From Sisyra terminalis (lineage: Eukaryota; Arthropoda; Insecta; Neuroptera; Sisyridae): a DNA stretch of 64,000 nt. The notes below the pieces were generated by a model. That model was given only the letters and a program-made list of their open reading frames with translations. It had not been told where the DNA came from and did no database searches. Both the position numbers and the translations under genes were made by a program. The stretch is taken from positions 10,995,689-11,059,688 of the forward strand of contig OY292274.1 of the NCBI GenBank assembly GCA_958496175.1, written 5' to 3'. Positions 44,696-55,859 of the stretch are shown here, in pieces (positions within the stretch are counted from its first letter, which is position 1; each line of letters starts with the position of its first letter).

Positions 44696-45878
44696 TTTCT
44701 TGTTAAATAATAATTTCACAGCAATATTAATTTAAGATAGCGACTGTAAATATGTGGATATAAGACATTAAAAAAAAATGAGGAATTTTTATTTCTTAAT
44801 TATATCGAAAATATTGTTGTGAATGACAAAAAAAATCCTGTGAAAGTGCAAGCTCTTAATTTTAAGAGGTGCCGCATCGCAAATTTCAATTTTCCATTCA
44901 AATAACATGGAAACAATATTCTCTTGCACTTTGTAATTTTATAACTCACGTTGGTGACAATATTTCGGAATGACTAAGGTTTATTCTTGTAGAAAATTAG
45001 ATTTTAAAAAAAACGTGGTCTTATAAGTTTTTGATATATTTATTCGTTCAAAAGTTATTCGAGGTCAAAATTGAACGAAAGAGAAATTTTAATATTTTTT
45101 CAATTTTTTGACGCAACCATCAATTTTAAGAGAAAATTTTATAGGACATTTTTTGTAGAGCACTTATTTTTCTAAAACTTAGCTCTATAAAAGTTTTTGA
45201 TATTTTTCACAGGTCCTAAGTTATTTGCATTAAACTGAAAATATTCGTAATTTTATTGTTTTAAATTAATAATATTTCCTGAATTATTATATGTTTAACA
45301 TAAAAATTATTTTTTTTATTTTAATTAAATAACTTAGGACCTATGAAAAATATCAAAAACTTTTATAGATATAAGTTATAGAAAAATATAGAAAAAAAAA
45401 GTTCTCTACAAAAAATGTTGATAAAATTTTCTCATAAAATTGATGGATGCGTCAAAAAATTGAAAAAATAATAAAATTTCTCTTTAGTTCAACTTTAACC
45501 TTGAATAACTTTTGAAGGAATAAATATATCAAAAACTTGTACGACCACCTTTTTTGTAGATCGTTCAGTTTTCTACAAGAATATACCTTAGTCATTCCGA
45601 AATATTGTCACCAACGTGAGCTATAAAATTCCAAAGTGCAAGAGAATATTGTTTCCATGTTATTTAAATGGAAAATCGAAATTTGCGACGCGGCACCTCT
45701 TAATATTAATATTAAGAGCTTAAACTTTCTTAGGATTTTCTTTGTCATTCCCAACAATATTTTTGATATAATTAAGAAAAAAAACAATCTATTTTTTTTT
45801 GAATCAGTCCAATATTCACATATTAACAGTCGCTATCTTAAATTAACATTGCTGTGAAATTATTGTTTTACCAAGAAA
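44696..45878. repeat. fold-back element B, copy 2 (full length, 1.18 kb)
   Basis: A nearly complete palindrome from TTTCTTGTTAAATAATAATT at the left to AATTATTGTTTTACCAAGAA at the right. It includes GATAGCGACTGT/ACAGTCGCTATC near the ends, the GTGCCGC block, and an inner arm ending in TTACGAATATTTTCAG-type and AATAACTTAGGACCT-type blocks. The centre is about 45290. The 73-codon frame at 45636-45857 is a translated arm. Confidence 0.8.
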
Positions 45879-47459
45879 CGTTGATATGAGAACCAAATGT
45901 TGAAATTTATTTATTTTCATAATTGTAATAGCTAGAGGGATAAGCGATGCAAATATTTTTTTTCTATATTCAAATATGACTTCTTTTTAACTTCTTTGCA
46001 ACCATTTTAAAAATGCGCAGTTATTTTGAATAGGATGGTTTTTAAGGTTGTTTAGAAGGGTAGTGGGCAATTATGAGAAAAATGATGATTTCTTTATGCT
46101 TATAAATAGGCGTAGTAGATATTTCTTTAGAGCTTTTATGCACTCGGATTGAATTTCGAGACGATTTGCAACCATAACATTGAAAAATTTGCTTAGAAAC
46201 CTCCAAATTTTAATGACTTTGGTATTATTTGGTATTGATTAATGCAGAATGTTTCAAAGAATACATCGCTATTTTTTCAAAAAAAGTTCATTTCTATGAA
46301 AAAAGTTATCATGAATTGATTGCGATCACGCTTGACTTTCTCCATTTACCCTGTGTTAAACGGTTCAATATTTTGCAACTTTATGATTTTTTAACTCCGT
46401 TAATAAGCTCCAAATCAAATTGAAATTTTGCATGGATGTGACTTAAATAATTGAATATCTGCACTATTAATTTCAATTTTTTTTCATTACTTGTGATTTT
46501 CTTCTAGGCGACCTTGAACTATAAATTACTTAGCTGTGAGCTTTAAATGTCAAACTCGATTAAGAAAGGTGAGATATAAGAAAAATAAAAGAAGATAAAC
46601 ATTTTTTCTTTGAATGCTAAAGAAGCTTTTCTCAATGTTTGAGCATAATTAGACGAAAGTCACTTTTAATTGTATCGAAAACCCATTGAATGAATGATGA
46701 AAGAATTAGGAAGTGCTGTTTATAGGGATTTTCGTAACGTTTCAAAGCCGTTGATATAATCAAATATGAAAATATTGGAAAAAAAGCGGAGAAATACTTA
46801 CATCGAGTCAATAATTAACTTTTTCCTTGTTTCATATGCATGAATAAAAAAAAATTGTTGACGAACAGCTTATCGTTGTCTAATGACGAATAAAGGAATT
46901 TTGCAGTGCTAATAATTATCGATTTAAACGTCAAGTAAATATTCAAATAAAGTTAAATTATTTTGAGGTCACTTGAGTACATATTAAAAAAACTTATTTT
47001 GTTCAATACTTTTTGATATGAAAAATAATCATCTTAAAAATAGACTCTATCGTTAGAATTTCCTTTTTGCTTTGTTACCTAACTAAAATAATTTCATTTT
47101 TAAATAAAAGATGTAATAAGATTTTTCTAAGAAAACGGTTTTTTTCAATAAGAATCGGCAACAAGTTTTGAATATTTTTAGAGATATTTTTTTTCCCTTT
47201 TTTACTCATTCAAATTAAAGTTTTACACGTTCTTCAATCTGTCATAAAATGCCGTTAATATAATTTAAATCACTTGAATTTGTATTTAATGATCAAACAA
47301 ATTACAATTTGTCTGAACATGACTTAATTGGTATATTCCAATAATTTGATCTTTGTCGTATAAATATCAAATTTGATAAACCTAGTAAGTACATTTCTTT
47401 TCTAATTCGTCAAATTTAAAGCAAAGTAACGCTCAAAACAATTTTAAAATTCTAGTAAG
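45879..47459. other. no gene seen
   Basis: AT-rich. The 64-codon frame at 46229-46423 has no motif. Confidence 0.4.
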
Positions 47460-47846
47460 TTGCATATATTTTACTGCTTTGAAATTTTTGATCAAATCAA
47501 ACATTACATACGTGTAGAAAATGATTTTTATGATTGGCGAAAGAAAAAACGTACAGCTCGAAAAACGAATGATCCTTTAAAAACTTTTTTTCTTAATCCT
47601 ATTGTGGAAGTTAAGTTTTTATCAGGTTCACGTAAATTGATGTATAAAAATGATTTCAGCAATGATTACACTGAAATTGATTTTCTTTTGAAAAAATTTA
47701 AAACTACCGAACTTCCTCAAATAGATCATGAATTCCGGGGAATATCCTTAGATAAAAAAAACAGTATTTTAAAGAAGTTATGTCCATTGATGCCAGACAA
47801 CAGAAAAGTTTTTTGGGAATCCCTGAAATTGAATAATAAGTCTTAA
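47460..47846 (+). CDS. uncharacterised ORF, 128 aa, probably transposon-derived
   Basis: This is the most protein-like long frame on the plus strand. It contains DFYDWRKKKRTARK, then VEVKFLSGSRKLMYKNDFS, then TEIDFLLKKFKTTELPQI, then FRGISLDKKNSILKKLCPLM and FWESLKL before the stop. Charge is balanced and hydrophobic residues are spaced as in a folded helical protein. C-termini of the type P.I..KK.DI.KL...P..[FY]..L occur in several insect transposon-encoded proteins, which is the basis of the suggestion. It may be a terminal exon, since ATTTTAAAATTCTAG lies just upstream (to about 47455), or the end of a degraded element. An A-rich 3' region with ATTAAATAAA follows. The family is not identified. 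Confidence 0.4.
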   Translation: MHIFYCFEIFDQIKHYIRVENDFYDWRKKKRTARKTNDPLKTFFLNPIVEVKFLSGSRKLMYKNDFSNDYTEIDFLLKKFKTTELPQIDHEFRGISLDKKNSILKKLCPLMPDNRKVFWESLKLNNKS

Positions 47847-47889
47847 GACTTAATTTTATAAAATGTTTTTATTAAATAAAATTAGAAAC

Positions 47890-48741
47890 TGTCCTAAATA
47901 CTTCTTTTCCATTCACAAACTTTGTTCTACTAATTTGCTGTTTTAATCTCAAATAAATAACCAAGTAAATGCACTTACTGTATTTTTGAATTGGTTAAAT
48001 ATATTTTTTTTTATGATCCGACAACTTTTAACCTAGTAAGTGCAAAAAATATCACAATCTTAGTAAAAATGAGAAATATTTTTTTAACATGTTGTCATCC
48101 TAATCTATAACAATAACCAACGGTTAATTCGTCATTAAAAAATACCATTATACCATTTAGTACGGCTTAAAGGAAACAGGTTTTATTGATTTTCTGGAAA
48201 ATTTAATTTTTGTCCCTTACTGTGTTTTGAAATTGTGCAGCCGTTCTAGATTAATAAAAAAATTATCGAAAACCTTAAAACGACAATTTTCTCAAGTTAA
48301 TTTTTAAAAAAGGGGCTGAATAGAAATTAATAAAATTTGCACAAAGTGTTCCTTATAAAAATATAAATATCTCACAAAAAAACTATATTTTAGACATAAC
48401 ATTTTTTTTGAGTAATTGAGCAATGAATTTCTTGAAATTGTTATAATTCACATTAGAAGAATGATGTATGAACTATAATATTCAATAATATCAAATATTT
48501 CAGCTATAAAATATCAATGAGTAGTTTTAAGAACAGGTAACAGTTCTAATTTTTAAATTTTTTATTAGAATTTAATGACCATCAAAGTTTAAGCTTTTGA
48601 AAGTAATAAAACATCAAATTTGGATATAACTTTTCGAAACATATCTATGATAGTATCATGCTCCTTTCACTGGTAAAAAATATTCAAATATTTCATTAAG
48701 TTTAATTCCCATTTGCTGAATTTCAGCGGGAGGAACAAAAA
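47890..48741. other. no gene seen
   Basis: AT-rich DNA up to the PLE insertion. Confidence 0.45.
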
Positions 48742-48753
48742 TAATCTTAGCTC

Positions 48754-49204
48754 AAAACAAGATTTTTTCGCTGACTTTGAACAGTTAAACTGTGTATACA
48801 ATATATAGAATACTATATATTGCGGTCCAATTTATGTAGTATAATTTAATATAATAATGAATTCAAATCTAACCATAAACATAAAATTGAACAGAAGTTC
48901 AAACAAAAATATTCATGACGTATTGCCCAGATACGTATTTCGATTGCCAAGCAATCTTCTTCAGTGGTCATGAAGTAGTTTGGATCACTCCCTAACTGCT
49001 TTGTGATGATTCACGATTCACGTGAATCATCACTTGATGACCACTGAGAAAGATTGCTTAGCAATCGAAATACGTATCTGGGCAATACGTCACGAATATT
49101 TATGTTTGAACTTCTGTTCAAATTTATGTTTATGGTATGATTTTTATATTTTATTGTATTAAATTTTACTAAATAAATTGGATCGAAATATATTGTATAC
49201 ACAG
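48754..49204. mobile_element. Penelope-like element terminal repeat, copy 3
   Basis: A 451-bp insertion with the 12-bp direct repeat TAATCTTAGCTC at 48742-48753 and 49205-49216. The two halves are inverted copies of the terminal repeat meeting at TCACGATTCACGTGAATCAT. No coding sequence remains. The minus-strand frame at 49011-49202 is translated repeat. Confidence 0.8.
48927..48967 (-). ncRNA. best-preserved hammerhead-like core of the PLE family
   Basis: Minus strand: CCA, CTGAAGA, A, GATTGC, TTG, GCAATC, GAA, ATACGTAT, C, TGG. All stems and core strands are intact, with the same extra A as all the other copies. The partner at 49041-49081 on the plus strand has one core change (CTGAGAA) and keeps the stems. 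Confidence 0.65.
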
Positions 49205-49494
49205 TAATCTTAGCTCCTTTTCTTGAATGTATTTGAACTTATCATGTGAAACAAGGATCTATTCTGCGTAAGTTCTTTAAAGGAAAGCTCGTATTACTTC
49301 TCGTTTCTAGTAACATAAATATATTGATAAGTTAAAAATAGAATTCTCACCCATTGTTATCACTGTTTTTTGTTATTTTAAAGCAGAAATATTAGATGAG
49401 TTATTGAAAGTTATGATTTAAAATTTTAAGCCTTCATTTGCAAATTTTGTACTACACGAACGTCCGGGTAGAAATTTATTTCAGGATTTAAATT

Positions 49495-50100
49495 TATTTT
49501 ACTTAATTTGTTTCTTTTGATTTCTCTAGCATTATTGTTAATTGAATGCAATCCCACGGATTGACAGGAAATCAAATTTTTAGATCGCATGGGTTAAAAC
49601 TACGCAAAGATCGTAATGTAGAAGCTCTTTATAAAATTTACACTGATATTAAAAGTGTTTATTAATAAAATAATTGCAAAGATATCCGCATCTTCATTTA
49701 TAATAACATTTTTACTACACTCAAAAAATCCAACTCTGTTAAATAGTGAATCCACTTCAAAGCAAATAAAGAATTACCAATAAAAGAAACAATTCTTATT
49801 TGTATGTTGGTATGTCGCCTGCCATGTAAAGATCCAGTATCAATTTGTCCAATTTCAATCCGTTGAATACGCCTTGATCAATCAACTTTCCTGACAAATT
49901 TATTTCCGTAATAGATGGAGCGCTTTGTAAAAACTACCGGAAATTGTGAAAATAAGTTTCGTGACAGTTGTAGGTTCTTAAACGCTGGCGTATTTACAAA
50001 CATGTTTGGGCCAAGGGATTTTTAATCTCCAGCAAGCTGCAATCTTATCAAACATGTCAAATTCGCAAAAGTATTTAGCCCAAACATTGTGAATTCAAAA
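49495..50100 (-). pseudogene. leucine-rich-repeat protein pseudogene
   Basis: Minus-strand pieces in order: FGLNTFANLTCLIRLQLAGD and a stop. Then SLGPNMFVNTPAFKNLQLSR and NLFSQFPVVF. Then, after a frame shift, SITEINLSGKLIDQGVFNGL and KLDKLILDLYMAGDIP. After a 240-bp gap, NPWDCIQLTIMLE at 49538-49563. Repeats of the form L..L.L..N.F...P..F followed by NPWDC are the hallmark of extracellular LRR proteins with a C-terminal cysteine cap, such as Toll- or slit-like receptors. Two or more stops and one frame shift make it dead. The upstream minus-strand frame (50389-50183) may be an earlier part but carries no clear repeat. Confidence 0.7.
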
Positions 50101-50389
50101 TATGCGATAAAAATATATTTTTGAGTTTCGAAATAGGTGAAAACTTATTAATCGATTGTAGTTTAATCAAATGTTGTATTAATCAAATCATTTTTTTTTT
50201 TGCAGAAATATCCCAATCCACTAATTGTCTACATTGGAAAACAGGCTTGCAGATAAATGAGTTACTGATTCCTTCACTTGTAGTTCTCTTAATTGCAAAT
50301 AGTGCAATTATTTCGGTTACATTTGGTGAAAATTGAGAATTTAAATTTGTGAAAACGGGGTGACCTAACGTGAGCAGCGTTATAGCCAC

Positions 50390-51418
50390 TTTGTATATAA
50401 GAATATTTTTGATTTATGTATTTCATAAAATCAACTAATATATAAATGTAAATAAATAAATTCTGTTAAAAATCAATAAAAGGAACTTTACATTTTCTGT
50501 TTTTTTTTTCAAATTTTAAATAGGAAAATGACAAATACTTTTTCAAGGATGTCAAAACTATTTATTGACTAACAATTAAAATTAATAATTTAGATAAACT
50601 GTGACAAGTGCATTTTATTAAGTTTTTCTTTTTTAAAAGTTGAGAAAGTTAGAAAATTAGAAAAAATTGTTAATTATAGTTCAACTTTAACTTTAAAAGG
50701 ATGATACATTTTTTAATTGATAAATATTACGTTGTACCTTTTAATGATAGCTCACTTAATAATGAAAGCCTTGCAACGTACTGAGCTTCTTCTGAGTATC
50801 TACTAATGAGCAACTTTCGCAGAACATGAGAAGTTTCACAAGTCCATAGATGTACAATCTAAATGTTTCATTATAATACCAATTAACCTATATATTTTTT
50901 CCATTTTTTCCCGATTTAAAATTTATAAATCCTTATTGCGATTGAGTTTTCAATCGTTGTTCTTGAAAACATAATTGAAACACATTGATATTTGAATGAA
51001 TATTTTATTAATGCACTGATGAAATACAAATTACTCACGTCACACACGTCACAAAATATAAAATACCAGGAATAAAGTATAAAAATATGATGAAATCTAA
51101 AATTAACAAAATAAATAAGAAAAAAGTAAATTCATCGCAAATGATTTTTATGTAATCGGTAATAGTGTATATGATTCCCTGTAGTTGTGGAAATAATATT
51201 AATATAGATTGTACGATAAATATTAGGTAGGGAAAAATAAGTACATTCATTTTTTCGGTTAATGTCTGTAGGTTAATATCGATCAAACCATTTCAATTTT
51301 ATACTCGTCAAGGAGGCATTTTGTGTTAACTAAAATTTTTTTACTCTTTTTTGTTTGCTCCTTTAAATAGTTATTTACAAGGCGTTTAAAATGAAAGTCA
51401 ACAAAGGCAAAATGTGAT
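50390..51418. other. no gene seen
   Basis: The 83-codon minus frame at 51035-51286 is Ile/Phe-rich and typical of AT-rich noncoding DNA. No other feature was noted. Confidence 0.4.
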
Positions 51419-53319
51419 AAAGGGTCTAGCAAGATCCACATGGCGAGTTCGCCCCCAAATAGGAACCTATGTCGAAACTTATGTTAAAATATCGGCTTGA
51501 GATACAAACACATTTTATATACTTTTCGCGACCAAATTTCTCTTTGACCTTGAGATATGAGCAAAAATGTCCCCCCGCATGGCTATTTTTCAAAGTTATA
51601 TATCTCAAAAACTAATCAAGCTAGAGAAGTGAAAACAACGTGAGGCTTTAGACTATTTTACAGAGTATATCATATAATTTTTTTTATGTGTTCTCTGAAA
51701 ATGATAATCACGAAAAAAAATGTATTCTATACTTCTACATGAGTATTATAACTCATAAAAATGCGTGAAAAAATAGTTGGTGCAACACCTTGAAAACAAA
51801 TGAAATGTGATTTACGCCTAATAGTATACCTCGGTTTTATTTTTTTTCGAAGTGTTGCACCAACTTTTTTTTTCACAAAATTTCTCTAAAAAATAGGCCA
51901 CATATAGAAGCAAAACATATATTATTTTCATAATTGTAAGTCTAAGGAAAAATAAAATAAATTTTATTAGTTTATTTGTTTTTTTATATTTACTCTTAAG
52001 ATAATTAATTTCAAGAGTCAAAATAATTGATCCCAAAAGAAAAAAAAACAACTAGTGTTTAATTTTTATTAAAATAAGAATAAAAAAAAAATTATCGTCA
52101 CTGCTATAATTTATTACAACTGGAATATTATGAACCTTAAATAATTTAGTTAGTATTTCATAGGACGCAGAATTCTGGATAATTATTGTTCATATGAAAT
52201 ATAACAAATAAAAGCTGTTGCATGAGAACAATATCCCACTGCAAAGTTTTGATTGGAGAATCACATGAATAACGGAAAATACTGTTGCAATCTTTACCAT
52301 GCGAAATATAATCATTGTTAATATGACCGTCTTTGCTATTTATACAAATGTCTTGATTTTACTTCTACCCCAATGATGTTAGATGCTTATTTTACACATT
52401 GTTTTAAAATATTATTTGATTGTTCATTTATTCGCCCACTTTAGGTAGAACCTGTAAAAATTTTGGTATGAGCCAGTGAATAATATCCTAAGCTAAACGA
52501 AGAAAACCAAGTAATTCAGATGCCGTCAATAGCTACCCAGAATTAATTGGAGACGCATAGTATTCCAGTTGTAATAAATTATAACAGTGACAATTTTTTT
52601 TTATTCTTATTTTAATAAAAATTGAATACTAGTTGTTTTTTTTTCATTTGGGGTCAATTATTTTGATCTTGAAAGTAATCATTTTTAGAGTAAATATAGA
52701 AAAACAAAAAAACTAATAAACAAATTTTTTATGTTTCCTTAGACTTAAAATTATAAAAAAAAAATATGTTTTGCTCCTATATGTGACCTATATTTTATTG
52801 AAGTTTTTTTAAAAAAATTGTGCAATACTTCGAAAAAAAATAAAACCGAGGTATACTATAAGGCGTAAAATATGTCATTTTTTTTCTAGGTGTTGCACCA
52901 ACTATTTTTTCACGCAATTTTTATGAGTTATAGTGCTCATGTAGATGCATAAAATATATTTTTTTCGTGATTGTAATTTTCAGAGAACACATTAAAAAAA
53001 ATTATTTAATTTATTTTTTGGGTTATTATTGTAAAATTTTTTTTCTAAAAATTTCAAAAATAATTATGATATACTCTGTAAAATAATCTAAAGACTCGCG
53101 TTGTTTTCACTTCGCTAGATTAATTAGTTTTTTAGATATATAACTTTGAAAAATAGCCATGCCGGGGGACATTTTTGCTCATATCTCAAGGTCAAAGAGG
53201 AATTTGGTCGCGAAAAGTATATAAAATGTGTTTGTATATCAAGCCGATATTTTTACATAAGTTTCGACATAGGTTCCTATTTGGGGGTCAACTCGCCATA
53301 TGAATCCTGGTAAACCCTT
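51419..53319. mobile_element. fold-back element C, copy 3 (full length, 1.9 kb)
   Basis: Left end AAAGGGTCTAGCAAGATCC; right end GAATCCTGGTAAACCCTT (slightly diverged). The arms are about 650-700 bp, with the same block order as copy 1. The core at 52120-52600 shares with copy 1 CATATGAAA.ATAACAAAT, TTGGAGAATCACATGAATAA, CCATGCGAAATATAATCATT and GCCGTCAATA. The conserved core is the only part that is not self-complementary. Confidence 0.8.
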
Positions 53320-53477
53320 GTATGGCATTTCTTTGACATAGACAAAAATACTTGCCAGATGGCTGAAATATTGAATAGTGTTTATGTTCTCTAAAAATAC
53401 TGTAATAACTAACTACCTTTGATTTTGGTTTCGCAGGTTTTTTTTTATCTTAAAAGTACACTCCACAAAGATGCATG

Positions 53478-53985
53478 ATTTTTGGGTGCCACTTCAATTA
53501 ACACCAAAAACATAATGGAGCAGAATTCCATCAGCAAAACCTTAGTTAAATGGAAAAAAATCAACCCATTTCTTCAACGGTGACTAAGGAGGAAAAATAG
53601 GTTACATATGACAACAATGAGCGAAAATGATTCGGGCAAAAGCGCAGTGAAGCAACTCACACGGTAGCCAAACTATGACTAACAGCCAAGAAGGTTCTTC
53701 TGTACATTTGGTGGGACTGGAAGAAATATTTTTTTATGAACTGCTTCCATATCAACCAAACACTTAATTCGGATTTCTTCTATCAACAACTGGATCGTTT
53801 GAAGCTACCGATTGATCAGAAACCGGCAGATTTGGCCAACAACGCATTGCCATACACGTCTTAAGTGATTCGCCTGAAACTTCGAAAGCTTTGTTGAGAT
53901 GTTTTGATGCACCTATCATATAGTTCGGACTTGGTACCTAGCAATTATCATCTTTTCTTGCATTGCGAAACTTTCTTACTAAAAA
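53478..53985 (+). pseudogene. mariner transposase pseudogene (C-terminal half)
   Basis: Frames in order: HKDA.FLGATSI, then KWKKINPFLQR, then MTTMSENDSGKSAVKQLTR (mariner: TYDN..RK.SW.K). Then KKVLLYIWWDW-like (WWDWKKYFFM here), then INQTLNSDFFYQQLDRLKLP, then IDQKPADLANN, then VPSNYHLF (mariner: [LA]PSDYHLF, containing the third catalytic Asp). The DxD-bearing block that should read W.TYDN is damaged, and the final Asp has become Asn (PSN for PSD). Several frame shifts and stops make it inactive. Terminal inverted repeats were not located. Confidence 0.8.
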
Positions 53986-55858
53986 TAAAAATATAAATTA
54001 CTAGAGTTATTCGTTAATAGAGACTAAAACTTCTTTGAGAGAGGCAATTTAAAGCTATATTTAGAATGGCAACAAATTATAGAACAAAACGGTGCATATT
54101 TGACCCAAATCGGACAATCCTATACCCATATGTTATCTCAAAAATGTATAAAGTGCATAAGCAATGCATTTTGAAACAGGGTATAAATCTGCATTTGATG
54201 ACGTGGCTGTGCTGCTCAACTAACATGAGATCTTGTATTGAGAAAACGACAAACCTTTCAGAATTAATTTTGTTATAGGAACCTTATTTTAATATGAAAA
54301 TATTATATCAACAAAAAAGACACAATATAAAGTAATTTATATTCGCTCAAAGATGCATATATTAACTTGAAAACGTCGCAAAAAAAAGTAATTAATACTA
54401 AATTATTCAAGATCACCAATAATTTTTTGCACCTTTTTCATCTAGGTTATTCTTTATTTAGTCATTTATTCGTTTATTCTTTTTGTGTTCTTTTGTATTA
54501 TATCAAAATTCGCAGATTAGTCAGAAAATTCAATTGAAAATCGCATGTCTTAAAGGTAAGTTACAAAAGGTACAGAAAAGGACGCTACGGATTTTTAAGG
54601 GGCTTGATTTTAATGATTCACAAACATGCATTATTCGAAAATTCTTTCTTTAATTCAAAACCAATGGGAACTAAAACTGATCATATTTCATTATTATAAC
54701 TAATAGTGATTGTGCCTGATTAGTAATAAGTAAATAACTTCAATAATTCCGAATAACGAATTTTTATTATAAGCAGAAAGGATTACTGATAAGCGTAAAA
54801 ATCATAAATATTATCTATATTAATATGTCACAAAAAATAAAAAAATGAATGTATTTATTTACAGCTATTTATTATAGCTTTTTGATCAGTAAATTATAAT
54901 ACAATTTTTTAAATATTAATTCCATATATAATGCAACGGAAAGCATTTCAAATTTTCCGTAAGCTGATAGACTTATTTTAAATTACTTGAGGAAAAAGCA
55001 CTACGTCTTCAATGTTAAAGATCTCTTAAAGGTCTTAATCGGTATTATTTTCCTCTTCATCAACTTTCTACATTAAGATTAAAATTGACATTTTTCCACG
55101 GTGGAAATATTTTTTTTTTTTTTTTGGTATGGAAAAAAATTCAATATGTTGCAAATTTATTTCTACAGAAAATAGTCATTAGTTTGTCGTTTTATATTAA
55201 AAATGAACAGAAAGGTATTCAATTAGTCAATCTACCTTAAAGGAAGTATGGAAACTCATCGTAAAAAATAAGGAAAAAAAAATTATCCATTCGTGATAAT
55301 CTTCAGCGGGTCCTATATTACCTTTCGAAGCCATAAATAATGTCCCTTGGGCAATCTCAACCTGAAAAGATTTTTTGTCAAAAAATTTAAATTAATTTTG
55401 ATTTTGCATAACATACATAATTAAAGGGCATGTGTTGACGTTATTTAATCAAATACATCGAAAGAATAAAACGTAATAGTTAACATTTTGAATCAATATC
55501 AATTCTTGAAGCCAGTGGAAGTTATTTTAACATTTGCATTTTAAACTTTTCATTGTTTTAGTTGTTATTTTAAATTTTGGGGCTCAGCGACTAAGGCTAT
55601 ATGCACCTTATATACAAAAATATTTACATAGGCAATTATTTTCTATTAAATAACATTAAAACTTAGTAATCTTAAAATTGGGATAAATTTACTTCCTATA
55701 TGCGGCATTGATACATGTACAGTTGTTTTTTTTTATAAATATGAGATTTAAAATAAAATGAGAAAACAGTGGATTAAAAATTAATTTTCAGATAATCATA
55801 GTTTATATATTGATCTTCCTTCTCTTCAGAGACTGTAAAATATCCTGGGCGGTGGAAG
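53986..55858. other. no gene seen; poly(T) tract
   Basis: AT-rich DNA. A run of about 16 T occurs at about 55110-55126. The 70-codon frame at 54066-54278 shows no domain. Confidence 0.4.
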
Positions 55859-55859
55859 A

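Noticed and set aside
51035..51286. 83-codon hydrophobic minus ORF that could be a membrane protein
   Set aside because: Composition is what AT-rich noncoding DNA gives (Ile, Phe, Leu, Tyr), with no motif.
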